DNA from: a virus
IMG/VR virus record: IMGVR_UViG_3300010354_000636
Location: 1 to 24,227 of that record
Direction: 5' to 3' (one strand)
DNA length: 24,227 bases
The position numbers and the translations under genes are program-made. The notes beneath the pieces were generated by a model, which did not search any database, was not told the DNA's origin, and was given only the letters and a program-made list of their open reading frames with translations. Shown here in pieces: positions 1 through 9,000 of the stretch (positions are counted from its first letter, which is position 1; each line of letters starts with the position of its first letter).

Positions 1-28
1 AAAAATCCAATCCCTATCATAAATAGGG
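1..28 (-). terminator. possible weak terminator after the 93-aa gene
   Basis: Downstream of the stop of the 93-aa gene, the minus strand can form a 6-bp hairpin (CCCTAT, 5-nt loop, ATAGGG; plus-strand 12-17 and 23-28). It is followed about six bases later by a run of five T. The stem is short and the T tract is not adjacent, so this could be a weak intrinsic terminator or only an mRNA 3' hairpin. It would end or attenuate the long minus-strand operon. Confidence 0.35.
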
Positions 29-49
29 CAACCTATAATTAACTTCATA

Positions 50-331
50 TTATTCAGCGACTGGTTCTTTTACCTTTTGCTTTGGTGCTGGCTTGATTTC
101 TTCTTCCGAAGCATCTGCCTTAAATTCTTCTTTAACTGGAGGCTTGACCTCGCTGACATTTTTGGTAGAAACTTCTTCAAGAGCTTCAATCTTATCTGCA
201 AAAGCTGAAATAATATCTACTAAAATCGACATTGCCAAACGAGCTTGTCCATTATCAACTGCTGTATAAAAAGCTTCTAGTGCATCTTCGCCATATCTAG
301 AATTCTTTGCTACTTCTGATTCAATAATCAT
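50..331 (-). CDS. hypothetical 93-aa protein following portal
   Basis: The product is a small acidic 93-aa protein that I do not recognise. Residues 1-55 look like a folded helical part (for example the stretch around NGQARLAMSILVDII). The C-terminal 35 residues are a low-complexity, Pro/Lys/Glu-rich tail typical of a disordered linker. The start ATG overlaps the portal stop codon by one base (TAATG), so translation is probably coupled to the portal. Genes next to a portal often encode scaffold, head-tail joining or protease functions, but nothing in the sequence assigns one here. The reading frame is well supported by the coupling and by the absence of competing ORFs. Confidence 0.8.
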   Translation of the reverse strand: MIIESEVAKNSRYGEDALEAFYTAVDNGQARLAMSILVDIISAFADKIEALEEVSTKNVSEVKPPVKEEFKADASEEEIKPAPKQKVKEPVAE

Positions 332-1974
332 TATAAACCTTTCTTAATTTCATCTTGTTCTATAACATTATACTCTTCTTTTAGAGCATTTTCAATAAGA
401 GGTAACCATGACATATCTGATCTCCTAATATCTGGAGAAGTCTTTCTACCCTGTTGATTTGCAGGTCTTATTATATTACCTGGACCCCTTCTATTTGAAG
501 GAAGATTTCTTTCGCCTCTTTTTGCTGGTTCTTGTTTATCTGAACCGTTTGCATCTTTGGCTACTTGTGTTTGTTGCTGATTCTTAGCGGTTATTTCTGC
601 TTGATTAACAGCCATATCCATTTGTATCTCTGCTTGAATTCCACCGAATAGTTCTTCTCTGTCATACTCTGGATCAATTCCTAATTCGACTCTTAACTCT
701 GGCAGGGTTATAGCTGAATTAGTATACTTTTGTATAAGGTGAGTTTCTTTCTTAACTTGAGTGTCTACGTCTATCTCATTAAACTTAAAGAAACATCTAT
801 CCGAAACACCCGCTTCTGCTGGGTTTGCTATTGGGTCAAATCCACCTTCAAACAAAAGTTCATTAAAAATATGAACTCTAATCATTTCAGATAAATGCTT
901 TTGGAACTGTTTTACCTTATCATATAAAGCAGTATCTAATCTATCTGTCATAGACCTATTTCCTCCACCCATCATCATTCCAAGATGATGAGGAGCAACA
1001 CCTAAGCCAACTGCTACTCTTTCTTTAAAGTGATTCAAGTATTCGCTAGCATCTAAGGCTGTGTTATTGGCACCGATTACATCAACATCATGTCTAAATG
1101 GAAGTATTAAACCACCTTCAGATCTCATGTTTTCAATCTGAGCTGCTGCATCGTCTATTTCTTCTGGCTCAGCTGGTTGTTCTGCTGTTCCAATTTTATA
1201 TTTATAAAGAGGAAACAATTCTCTATGAACAAGATTTTGAATATCTTCTTCAAGCTGTCTTAATGCAACAACGTCATCTAAAACTGAACTCAAAAAAGGA
1301 GTACCGAATGCACGACCTGTCTTTCTGTCAAAATGAAGATGAATAACTCTTTCTGCCGACCAGACAGGATCTCTATCCGTTGGAGCATAGGTCATTGGGT
1401 CAGTTTGTTGTTGATAAGACTTTGGCCTATTAAATTTGTCTCTTAAGATTCTAACCTGCTCAGTAGGAATAAGATAATAACCAATTACAGGCTGTGTAGC
1501 ATTTACTGGGGTAAGCGCACTGGGGAAGTAATCAGACATGTCTCCCCTTGCCTTAACTATAAATACATTAGAGAACTTGACTAAATGATCAGCTACTTCC
1601 ATTAAAAAGTCTACAAATGGCCTCTTCATAGCCATTTCCATAAAGTCTATTCTCTGATACAGATAAGAAACTGCGTCTGCATTCTCTCCAGTTATTTTCC
1701 ATCCTTCTTTCCAAAATAATTCTTTATATTTCAAAGCAGCTTGTTTAACATAAGAATCTGTGTCAACAGCTTGAATTATTCTGTCAAAGTCATAAGGAGA
1801 TGGCTCAAAGTTACTCCTGCCAGTGTAAAAGTAATTTGTACCCTGGTAACCTAAAGCTAGGGCAGCTGGTTTTAATGCCTTAGATAAATTTTTAATTTGC
1901 TCTGGCTCAATTGCTTTAGCAAAGAAGCTTGCTGAACCATTTTGGTTAAATGGTAAATATTGTCTAATGGCCAT
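331..1974 (-). CDS. phage portal protein
   Basis: This 547-aa protein matches the size and look of tailed-phage portals, the dodecameric ring at the capsid vertex through which DNA is packaged and ejected and to which the tail docks. It has an alpha/beta N-terminal half rich in aromatic residues. A loop around residues 330-345 (MMMGGGNRSMTDRLDT) is followed by a long helix, the usual portal clip/stem-to-crown arrangement. The C terminus is a Gln/Asn/Arg-rich tail. The start is supported by a GTAGGGAG ribosome-binding site six bases upstream. The call rests on family resemblance plus context, since terminase and fibre genes lie in the same operon. No database search was possible. No CGG codon occurs in frame, although CGG appears eight times out of frame. 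Confidence 0.8.
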   Translation of the reverse strand: MAIRQYLPFNQNGSASFFAKAIEPEQIKNLSKALKPAALALGYQGTNYFYTGRSNFEPSPYDFDRIIQAVDTDSYVKQAALKYKELFWKEGWKITGENADAVSYLYQRIDFMEMAMKRPFVDFLMEVADHLVKFSNVFIVKARGDMSDYFPSALTPVNATQPVIGYYLIPTEQVRILRDKFNRPKSYQQQTDPMTYAPTDRDPVWSAERVIHLHFDRKTGRAFGTPFLSSVLDDVVALRQLEEDIQNLVHRELFPLYKYKIGTAEQPAEPEEIDDAAAQIENMRSEGGLILPFRHDVDVIGANNTALDASEYLNHFKERVAVGLGVAPHHLGMMMGGGNRSMTDRLDTALYDKVKQFQKHLSEMIRVHIFNELLFEGGFDPIANPAEAGVSDRCFFKFNEIDVDTQVKKETHLIQKYTNSAITLPELRVELGIDPEYDREELFGGIQAEIQMDMAVNQAEITAKNQQQTQVAKDANGSDKQEPAKRGERNLPSNRRGPGNIIRPANQQGRKTSPDIRRSDMSWLPLIENALKEEYNVIEQDEIKKGL

Positions 1975-2021
1975 TAAAACTCCCTACTTTAATAAAAGTA
2001 ATAGTAGTATAAAAAATAAAA

Positions 2022-2204
2022 TTAGCTAGCAGCTGCTGCGTCAAAAGCCTTCTTTAGAATCAAGGCCTTAACTGACTCAAGCCAAAAAATTGTTTCGGCT
2101 TCATTAAAGTCGCTCTTGTAGCTTAAATTTTGATCGCTAATTAGAATAGTAACAGTAAATTCTTTTTTTGGCTCTACTGTTTCTTCTGTAGTTTCTTCTG
2201 ACAT
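2022..2204 (-). CDS. hypothetical 60-aa acidic protein
   Basis: The product is a 60-aa protein with a Glu/Thr-rich N terminus, a short beta-like segment (FTVTILISDQNL) and a helical Ala-rich C terminus. Its ATG overlaps the stop of the upstream 51-aa ORF by one base (TAATG), so the two are probably translated together. A 47-bp spacer separates it from the portal start. I do not recognise a family. Position between fibre and portal suggests a small virion or assembly factor, but this is inference from neighbours only. Confidence 0.7.
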   Translation of the reverse strand: MSEETTEETVEPKKEFTVTILISDQNLSYKSDFNEAETIFWLESVKALILKKAFDAAAAS

Positions 2205-2359
2205 TATTTTTCCTTTACTTCTTCTTTTGACATTTCTTGAATCTGAATAGTCAGATGCTTAATGGTTGCATCTTTTAAAACATTTTCAGTTGTTAACTGC
2301 GTTAATCTTTCTTGGAAAGATTGAATAATTAAATTGACATCTATATTTTGTTCACTCAT
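2204..2359 (-). CDS. hypothetical 51-aa coiled-coil protein
   Basis: This short ORF encodes 51 aa beginning MSEQNIDVNLIIQSF and ending in a Lys/Glu-rich tail. The whole protein is predicted by eye to be one amphipathic helix with heptad-like hydrophobics (L-x6-L-x6-I). Its stop overlaps the next start (TAATG), the same junction used elsewhere in this operon, and it fills an otherwise empty gap between the fibre gene and the 60-aa gene. It could be a small oligomerising assembly factor. No family is recognised. Confidence 0.65.
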   Translation of the reverse strand: MSEQNIDVNLIIQSFQERLTQLTTENVLKDATIKHLTIQIQEMSKEEVKEK

Positions 2360-2366
2360 ATTCACA

Positions 2367-4491
2367 TTATACCATTCTTGATTCTAATTCGTCTATTTTC
2401 GATGATAGTTCTTGAACTGCCTTAATAAGCAGTGGTATTGCGCCCATTTCTCGCCATGAAACAGGAACGTATTTTTCGAATTTAACAAGCTCTTCTTGAT
2501 CTACAACTTCTTTACCATCTTCATTTATCTTCATTGGATAACCGCCAGGATAACCAAAAGTAGCTAATTCCGGTAGATCTTCTGCTACTTCTTCTGCTAT
2601 TAAACCAAAATGTCTATCTAAAGACTTAAGCTGAAGACCAAGCTCATCTTCCCATCCTTCTGGTTTTTCCACAAAAGAAACAGGTCTTAATCTTAAAAGT
2701 TTATCTAAGGCACCTGTTATCGGTTGAATATCGTCTTTAATGTCTCTCATTGAGCTCTGAGCTCTTATGACCTGAAACCCTCCACCATCGACAATTCTTG
2801 CGGTAATAGTGGTGCTTGTAGTTGTAGAAAAGTTGCCATCAGAACGATAACCTCTATTGGAACCTATAGAAATAGAGTCTGCTGCATATATAGTTCCTCC
2901 CATATACGAAACGCCATCTACATCTAGTTCTCCCGGAACATAAAAACTCTTTCCGTTATAAACGTTAACCCAAGTGCTGTCATCCATATAGATTCCACCT
3001 CCATAGGTTTCGTTATACCAACCAGAAACTCCATATGATCTAAACCAATTAGAAGCATATACTGCCCCTGATGATGAAAGCGTTCCTGCAGATATTGTTC
3101 CTCCGGTGGAAAAATTCTTGTCATTATAGACTTTAACTGTAGTAGATTCATTCATATATATGCCACCAGTATGAGTTTGATTATACCAACCCGTAGAGCC
3201 AGAAGATCTAAACCAACCGTTACAAGATACCGAACCATTATCAGTTATTCCAGTTGCACCTACGTCTATAAATGCATTTCCAGTATCGTTGCCACCTGCA
3301 ATGAAAACACCATAGGCACCGGGTGTTGACTTATAGAATGCTAAATTGTCCCACATTAGCTGAGCATTTGCTGCGTTTGCTGACCAATTGCTACCCTTCT
3401 TTACGTTAAACCACGGTCCATAAAATCTACTTGAGCCATATGAAGATGTAGTCCCATCGTATCCAACAACTAAAAAATCTCCGTTTGAAGTTATCTCAGC
3501 ATAATCGTTTCCTGCAACTGAGCCAAGTTGCAAATTTGCGTTTTTAACAGAAAGTGATGACCCATTAAATTCAACATTTACAGTTGAATTCCCAACCTTA
3601 AATTTACCATTTGAATACCAATAGTTATAATCTGGATCACCTAATTCAATACCAAAATCTGTGTTTGTAGGACCAATGTTTTCATCTATTGTTAAATATC
3701 CATATGTTCCATTTCCAACAGATATGCTATTGGCGTTTACCTGTGCGTTAACATTCACGCCTGAACCAATTGTAACGGTACTGCCATTATAAGATATTCC
3801 AGATGATCCACCAAGAACAAAGTGACCATCACCCCTAATATACCAACCTTGCATTCCAGAAGATGTATCATAAGTTTTTGATTTGATAATAGTGTTTGTT
3901 GGACTTGCCCCACCCAATACAATTGCTGCCGATTCTATTTCGCCGGCTTTAATTTTATCTGCAGTTAAACTAACAATGTATTGACTATCAATAAGAGGAG
4001 TTGATGGATCTGTTTTTACAATAGTCGTCCATGCACCTGTGTTGCCGGAAGTGTCTTTTGCTCTTACTCTGCCAAAAAAGTTTTTCTGAACAACAACATT
4101 GTCATTCTCAACATCTATATAACTGCCTTCAACTGGAACAGCAAATACGCTAGAGTTTCCACCACCAGTGCTTAATGCGGTAGCCCCTGACACAAGTGTA
4201 TATGGAGGAGTATTTGGGTTTACAATATCATCCTCTTCATATAGTTCATATTCGTAAACAGCTAAATCTAAATCAGTTCCATTATCAAAAGAAAAAAGAA
4301 CATTTTGAAATGATGCGTACATCGATAAATTCTGCAGAGTACCAGGAACTGTCGTATCACCTGGAACGGTAAATCTAACTGTTTCTGTAAACGGAGAAAG
4401 AACGTTAATATCAGGGTCTTTTGCCCTAACTGTTACAATGTATTCACTTCCGTGGATTTAAATTTGTTAAAGTTTGTTTTATCTCTGCCAT
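2367..4491 (-). CDS. tail fibre with FN3-like N terminus and Peptidase S74 chaperone; one +1 frameshift
   Basis: The C-terminal 128 residues are an intramolecular chaperone of the Peptidase S74 type. A Ser-Met-Arg-Asp-Ile-Lys motif gives the catalytic Ser/Lys pair (S524, K529 of the downstream ORF), followed by GLIAEEVAEDLPEL. Such domains trimerise beta-helical fibres and then cleave themselves off. The middle is Gly/Ser/Asn-rich beta-repeat sequence with a 56-residue duplication. The uninterrupted frame begins only at an ATG at 4322, but the real start is the ATG at 4491, which overlaps the upstream stop (TAATG). Reading from there gives MAEIKQTLTNLNP, then CGG AAG TGA. Skipping one base at CGG joins to GSEYIVTVRAKD, restoring an FN3-like L-x-P-G-x-x-Y strand. 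The restored product is 707 aa. The frameshift may be programmed or an error. Confidence 0.85.
2931..3215 (-). repeat. internal 168-nt tandem duplication in the fibre gene
   Basis: Two adjacent copies of a beta-repeat unit occur 168 nt (56 residues) apart. Both begin WFRS and continue through GWYN, GGIYM and VYN to K(N/S)F. The copies have diverged at many positions, so this is an old duplication that lengthens the fibre shaft rather than a recent slippage event. Confidence 0.75.
4449..4455 (-). other. frameshift site 1: CCA-C-GGA in the fibre gene
   Basis: On the coding strand the zero frame reads AAT CCA CGG AAG TGA. Dropping the C of CGG gives AAT CCA GGA AGT GAA, which opens the frame of the whole remaining fibre. 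The resulting Pro-Gly-Ser-Glu-Tyr fits the conserved P-G-(T/S)-x-Y turn of FN3 domains, so a residue in the Gly position is expected. The zero-frame product alone would be a 15-aa peptide. Confidence 0.8.
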
Positions 4492-5456
4492 TATCTTACT
4501 CCGCCTATTTTAACAAAAGAAATATCTGGATTAATTTCTTCTATATCATATGTTAGCTTATAGTTTGGAAAAAATTGATATTTTGATATCTTAATTGAAT
4601 TACTTGATGACATAACATTTTTTTCAGATAAAACCTCTAATTCAAATATATACTTTGAATATTCTAAGGTTGTATTTGCATAAAGAATTTGATCAGATAG
4701 CTCTTCACTCGCATGGCAATCTACAGTAGTCCAATCAAGTGCAAGATTTTTTGATATAGAATTATCATCATAATAAGAGAATATTCTTATTCTAAACTTT
4801 CCATAATTTGGTCCTTTTTGCCCAATTATTCTAAATTTGGGTCCATCAAAAGATCCAAAAGCTTTTGCCCCCACTACTTGAGATTTACCATCAATCCAAT
4901 CAAGACCATTGTTATATAATGCTAATTTATAATCTTTCAAAGATTCTTCAGTCGCATCATAACTATATTCCTGTATGTCAACAGATGCTAAATCAAAATA
5001 AGTTCCTTCTGATTGAACAATAATTTCAGGAGCTAATTTTCTATATCTAACTTCGTCATCAATTGTAATTTCTTCTAAAAACTTAATACTTGTTATTCCA
5101 TAATAAATCGTATAATGCTTTGTATAAAAAGTATCTTTTTCAATTTTTTCTACTGCATCAAAGTACACTATACTTCCAACTGCTCTGCTCTTAATTGGCA
5201 TAAAAACTGCGTCGTCAGCGGAATCTTCATAAACAACAATATAGGAATAATCATCTGTAACAGTTTGTAAACTGGAGTTTACATATTTATTGACAAACTT
5301 GCTATCTAAATTTACGTACATTTGTTCGCCGGCCTCAACATCGTTTGGCAGGTAGTTTATATATACTTTTCTCTTCATAGGAATTTTAATAAAATTAGAA
5401 GATACTTCCTGTGCTCCAATTTCATAAGTATTCTTAAGAGGTTTAAACCAAGCCAT
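4491..5456 (-). CDS. hypothetical structural-type protein, 321 aa
   Basis: The product is a 321-aa, Tyr/Phe/Asp-rich protein dominated by short beta strands, with no membrane segment or signal peptide. This looks like a tail, baseplate or fibre-attachment beta-sandwich protein. It starts one base after the stop of the 556-aa fibre/tail protein, and its own stop overlaps the start of the S74 fibre gene. It is therefore sandwiched between two fibre genes and probably works with them in the adhesion apparatus. No catalytic motif is visible and no family is recognised. An unusual feature is an almost complete lack of long helices after residue 20. Confidence 0.75.
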   Translation of the reverse strand: MAWFKPLKNTYEIGAQEVSSNFIKIPMKRKVYINYLPNDVEAGEQMYVNLDSKFVNKYVNSSLQTVTDDYSYIVVYEDSADDAVFMPIKSRAVGSIVYFDAVEKIEKDTFYTKHYTIYYGITSIKFLEEITIDDEVRYRKLAPEIIVQSEGTYFDLASVDIQEYSYDATEESLKDYKLALYNNGLDWIDGKSQVVGAKAFGSFDGPKFRIIGQKGPNYGKFRIRIFSYYDDNSISKNLALDWTTVDCHASEELSDQILYANTTLEYSKYIFELEVLSEKNVMSSSNSIKISKYQFFPNYKLTYDIEEINPDISFVKIGGVR

Positions 5457-5457
5457 T

Positions 5458-7128
5458 TTATTGATTCTCCACGTACATTATTTCAAATTCATATTTATCT
5501 TGGAATTCATCTGGAATAGATATTAACACAATTGCATCTACAGTTGGAGCTCCACCTTGTTTAATACTTGACAAGAAAGAATCTATTGAAACCTGCAAAG
5601 AATTACCTTCTTCTGTTTGCAAGAGGACCGTTTCTTCTCTGACGGATTCGTAATCAATGTCTGTAGATTTAATTCTTACCGTTCCATCCCCACCAGTGTG
5701 AGCATGCTGATCTAAGTCAACTCCATCAATAGTAACACCTTCGGCTACTTTAATATCTCCAAAAATATCTCCACCAGACCTTAGCAAGTATTGAGGATGG
5801 GCATCGTTATTCAAGTCATCTAAACTATCATGAGATGATTTTAATGTTTCTCTCTTGCTTTGATCTATAAAAATTTGATCAAATAATGAAGAAGTTTGAT
5901 CATCTATATCAACCAAAACTATCTTTGGTCTAGAACTTGCTTTTACCGCCAAGCTATCTATATAACCTATATATTTTCTTCTTTGAATATTTATACTAAA
6001 CATTTTGTCAAACTTAGACTGTACGTTTGCTCTTCTTTGTACCATGTCAGTTAACACAGAACCAAAGTTACCTTTAAATGCGTTAACTGCAGTGATTACC
6101 TCTTCAGAAAGAATAGGTGCAGAAGTGCCTAAAGAAGTTGTTAATAAGTCTAATTCAAGAGGTGCTGCAACTTGCGTTTTAAACCTTAAAGCTGGAGCAA
6201 CAAATCTTTTATAGAAAATTTCACAAGTATCTTCAAGATCTTTCTTTAAAGAAAATAAAAGATTATCAATAGACTCTGTATATGATGCTACTCGAATCGA
6301 AAAAAACGCTTGGAATTGTGCTGCTTGTTTTTTTGAGATATTATCCACTTCGGAAGAGGGGACTGAATCTGCTTGTTTACTGAGTTCTTCGGCAATGAGC
6401 CTCGAATGGTTTTCTGCCATCTTTGCCCATGAAAAGTAGAATGCTGCAGCTTGCTGTTGTGACTCATCTTCATAATCTTCTCCAAAATCGTATAATAAAG
6501 ATTCTTTTATACATGATGACTCATGTAATAAAAGTTTTACATAGTATCTAAAATCAAATAAGTGAACGAAAACAGAATGAGATATTAGTCTGTCATATTC
6601 TTTTACAAACTTTCTACACCCTCTGCATCCGTGTTCTTCTGCGTATAAGTATTGCTTAAATGATATATATGTTGGATCTTCGAAGTTTTTGCCCCCTATG
6701 TATTGTCCTGTGGATTCATCAAAGAATTGAGAACCTCCGATAAATACCATGTCTTCTTGATTTTCTTGATTAAATAAATCTTTATTATTCTTTTTTAGTT
6801 CTTCCCAAAGATGATAATGACACTCTTCAATATCGTTATCAAGATGAGGATTTAAATAAACTTTTTCCAAAAGACTTTCTAGACCATCTAAAAGAGCTTC
6901 CATATCAGAATGAACCCTTTTTACTTTTGACCTAACTACTTTGAGTGGAATTTTATATGGTTTACTCCAAGAATACGTAGAGTAATTGTCTAGGTCATTA
7001 TATTTTTCTTCTGCTCTTTTAAGTTGCAACTCTTCTTTTAGAGAATTGCTTGAACCTTCAGATACTGAATAGTCATTGAATATTCTAGAGCTTGACGCTT
7101 GATATTGTTCTGCGTTATTAATACTCAT
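5458..7128 (-). CDS. tail/fibre protein with DAHPQYLL and HAHTGG motifs, 556 aa
   Basis: The first 430 residues are mainly helical and long coiled-coil-like. They include Cys/His groups (ECHYH near residue 102, CRGC at 168-171, C206) that could bind a metal. Residues 435-556 switch to a fibre-type beta region with the NDAHPQYLL motif (about 441-449) and a His-rich HAHTGG turn (475-480), both common in phage tail fibres and collar-type repeats. The gene lies one base downstream of the terminase stop and one base upstream of the 321-aa gene. A role as a tail-proximal fibre or adaptor is inferred. The N-terminal half matches nothing I recognise. Confidence 0.75.
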   Translation of the reverse strand: MSINNAEQYQASSSRIFNDYSVSEGSSNSLKEELQLKRAEEKYNDLDNYSTYSWSKPYKIPLKVVRSKVKRVHSDMEALLDGLESLLEKVYLNPHLDNDIEECHYHLWEELKKNNKDLFNQENQEDMVFIGGSQFFDESTGQYIGGKNFEDPTYISFKQYLYAEEHGCRGCRKFVKEYDRLISHSVFVHLFDFRYYVKLLLHESSCIKESLLYDFGEDYEDESQQQAAAFYFSWAKMAENHSRLIAEELSKQADSVPSSEVDNISKKQAAQFQAFFSIRVASYTESIDNLLFSLKKDLEDTCEIFYKRFVAPALRFKTQVAAPLELDLLTTSLGTSAPILSEEVITAVNAFKGNFGSVLTDMVQRRANVQSKFDKMFSINIQRRKYIGYIDSLAVKASSRPKIVLVDIDDQTSSLFDQIFIDQSKRETLKSSHDSLDDLNNDAHPQYLLRSGGDIFGDIKVAEGVTIDGVDLDQHAHTGGDGTVRIKSTDIDYESVREETVLLQTEEGNSLQVSIDSFLSSIKQGGAPTVDAIVLISIPDEFQDKYEFEIMYVENQ

Positions 7129-7129
7129 A

Positions 7130-8998
7130 TTAGAACATCTTCCTTGTTACAGACTTACTTATATTTCCTCTTCTAATTCTTGTCTTTCCAGTTGTAGCAC
7201 TAGTGGACTTAAGAGTATCTCTTGTTATTACTGCGGGTTTTTCTTCCCCGTCTTCATCTTCTGTTTTTTTAGGCATAAAGAAGGTATTAGAAAAGGTTCC
7301 TGCTTTAGCAGCAAAGTTCATTTTATGTAATGCTCCATAATTTTCTGTTATGGCTAACAATGCAAGAATTAAAGCATCGTGTGCATGATCTACGGCTGAA
7401 CCGCCGGCTTCAAAAACTGGCCTTCCAGTTGAAGTAGTTTTTACAACCACATAAGAAATTAATTGTATATATAATTCTTCATCTAAAGTAGAAAAAGCTA
7501 TTGCTTCTTTTTCTAGATACTGCCTTAGGTTATCAACCATATAGGGTTTGATTTCTTTTTTAATTGGAAGTTTAGTGTAAGGGTCCCTGACTTCTATCGT
7601 CTCACCAAAACTAACGCCTCTAACTCTTTCTCTTAGTTTTGAAGATGGATTTTCCACACCGTATTTATGAAGAAGTTCTACCTGAACCTCGCCAAAACCT
7701 CTGTCAACATATATGTGTTTTGGCTGAAAGATGTCGTTTAACTCTACAATTCTATTAACACCTTTTGTTAGAGTAAATTCTGATTTTGGAATCTCTTCCC
7801 TGTAGCAAACTCTAGCTTTTCCAGCTAGCCTTTGGTCTTCATAATTTTCATTACACATTTCTAAAACAACTATATTTGTGCCGGCTCCGTATTTATCCCA
7901 GTCAACACCAATTGTATAAAAGTTTCTAGCTGATGTTATTTCAGCTTCATAATTCCAACCTGGATCCATAAATGATTTATCAACAAACTTTCTAGGATAA
8001 ACACCCTCGGCGTCTTCTCCCCAGTCTGCCTCTATTTCATGCCTATATCCAGATTCGGAATATTCTTCTCTAAATTCTTCTTCTTGATCTTTACTGAAGA
8101 ATGGGTTGCAATAAGATGGGAACCAAAACTCTTTAAATCTAGTATTAGATGTACACCATTCCCAAAATCTTTCTCTTCTACCAGTTGGGGTAGACGCTCC
8201 AATAAGAACTTTATCTGGTTGATCTTCTGCCGTCTTCTGAAGCATTGCGTACAGAGCGTCAAGGTCGTCTGCGTGCATGTAGTCCATTTCGTCAAGAACA
8301 ATAACATGTGCTTCCTGACCACGAGCTACGTCTGATTTTCCACCAGATCTCATACCTGAAGTAAAGAATCTAATTGTTGACCCATTGGAAAATTGGATCA
8401 TAAATTGAGGAGAAGTAATTTTTCTAGTTATTGAATTCATAACTATTTCATTTTTAGATGCTAGTCTTAATATCTCTTGATAAATAAGTTCTACCTGAGT
8501 CTTCATAGGTGCAATAACTAGGCATCTTCCGTCTTTATGTGTATAGCTATAATGAATCAAATATAAAGCCATACTGAATGTCTTACCAAGACGACGACCT
8601 GCACGTAAAACTTTTCTTAATGCTGGATCTCGAAGAATAAGGGTTTGATAAACTCTAGTTTCTGCTCCAAGGAAGTTCTTACCCCATACGCATGGATCTT
8701 TAGCTAAATGAACTTGTCTTTGCTGTTCTCCAGTAATTCCCATTGACAAAAGCTCTTTACTTAATTCAAAAGGCTCGTCTACTAACAATGATAATTCATA
8801 ATTAGTCAAAGGTCTTGATGTTACGGGAGTTCCATCTTTCCAACTAAGATGTTGAAGTTTATTTTGAAATACCCATTCAATTCTATTTATCTGCTTAATA
8901 ATTTCAGGATCTTGCATACGCAAGATTTCAAGAATATCTTCTCTTGGAAGTTGTTCTATTTTTTTTCTAAAATCTTTAGCTGTATCTAATAAACTCAT
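7130..8998 (-). CDS. terL: terminase large subunit (packaging ATPase and nuclease)
   Basis: This is the motor that pumps DNA into the prohead and cuts concatemers. The 622-aa protein has a Walker A-type motif RAGRRLGKT (residues 132-140), a Walker B with catalytic acid VIVLDEMDY (232-240) and a coupling motif IGASTPTG (266-273). The C-terminal RNase H-like nuclease domain opens with YTIGVDWDKYG and ends with AVDHAHDALILALLA, whose acidic residues complete the metal site. It follows a 479-aa Gly-rich protein by two bases and precedes a fibre-type gene. No small terminase subunit is obvious nearby; the 242-aa coiled-coil or 136-aa Cys-rich proteins upstream are candidates by position only. Confidence 0.95.
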   Translation of the reverse strand: MSLLDTAKDFRKKIEQLPREDILEILRMQDPEIIKQINRIEWVFQNKLQHLSWKDGTPVTSRPLTNYELSLLVDEPFELSKELLSMGITGEQQRQVHLAKDPCVWGKNFLGAETRVYQTLILRDPALRKVLRAGRRLGKTFSMALYLIHYSYTHKDGRCLVIAPMKTQVELIYQEILRLASKNEIVMNSITRKITSPQFMIQFSNGSTIRFFTSGMRSGGKSDVARGQEAHVIVLDEMDYMHADDLDALYAMLQKTAEDQPDKVLIGASTPTGRRERFWEWCTSNTRFKEFWFPSYCNPFFSKDQEEEFREEYSESGYRHEIEADWGEDAEGVYPRKFVDKSFMDPGWNYEAEITSARNFYTIGVDWDKYGAGTNIVVLEMCNENYEDQRLAGKARVCYREEIPKSEFTLTKGVNRIVELNDIFQPKHIYVDRGFGEVQVELLHKYGVENPSSKLRERVRGVSFGETIEVRDPYTKLPIKKEIKPYMVDNLRQYLEKEAIAFSTLDEELYIQLISYVVVKTTSTGRPVFEAGGSAVDHAHDALILALLAITENYGALHKMNFAAKAGTFSNTFFMPKKTEDEDGEEKPAVITRDTLKSTSATTGKTRIRRGNISKSVTRKMF

Positions 8999-9000
8999 AA

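Noticed and set aside
2367-4322. Fibre gene starting at the ATG at 4322 as a complete 651-aa protein
   Set aside because: The sense of the protein continues upstream of 4322 in the same frame (an FN3-like strand), and the TAATG junction at 4491 marks the real start. The frame is lost only at the CGG.
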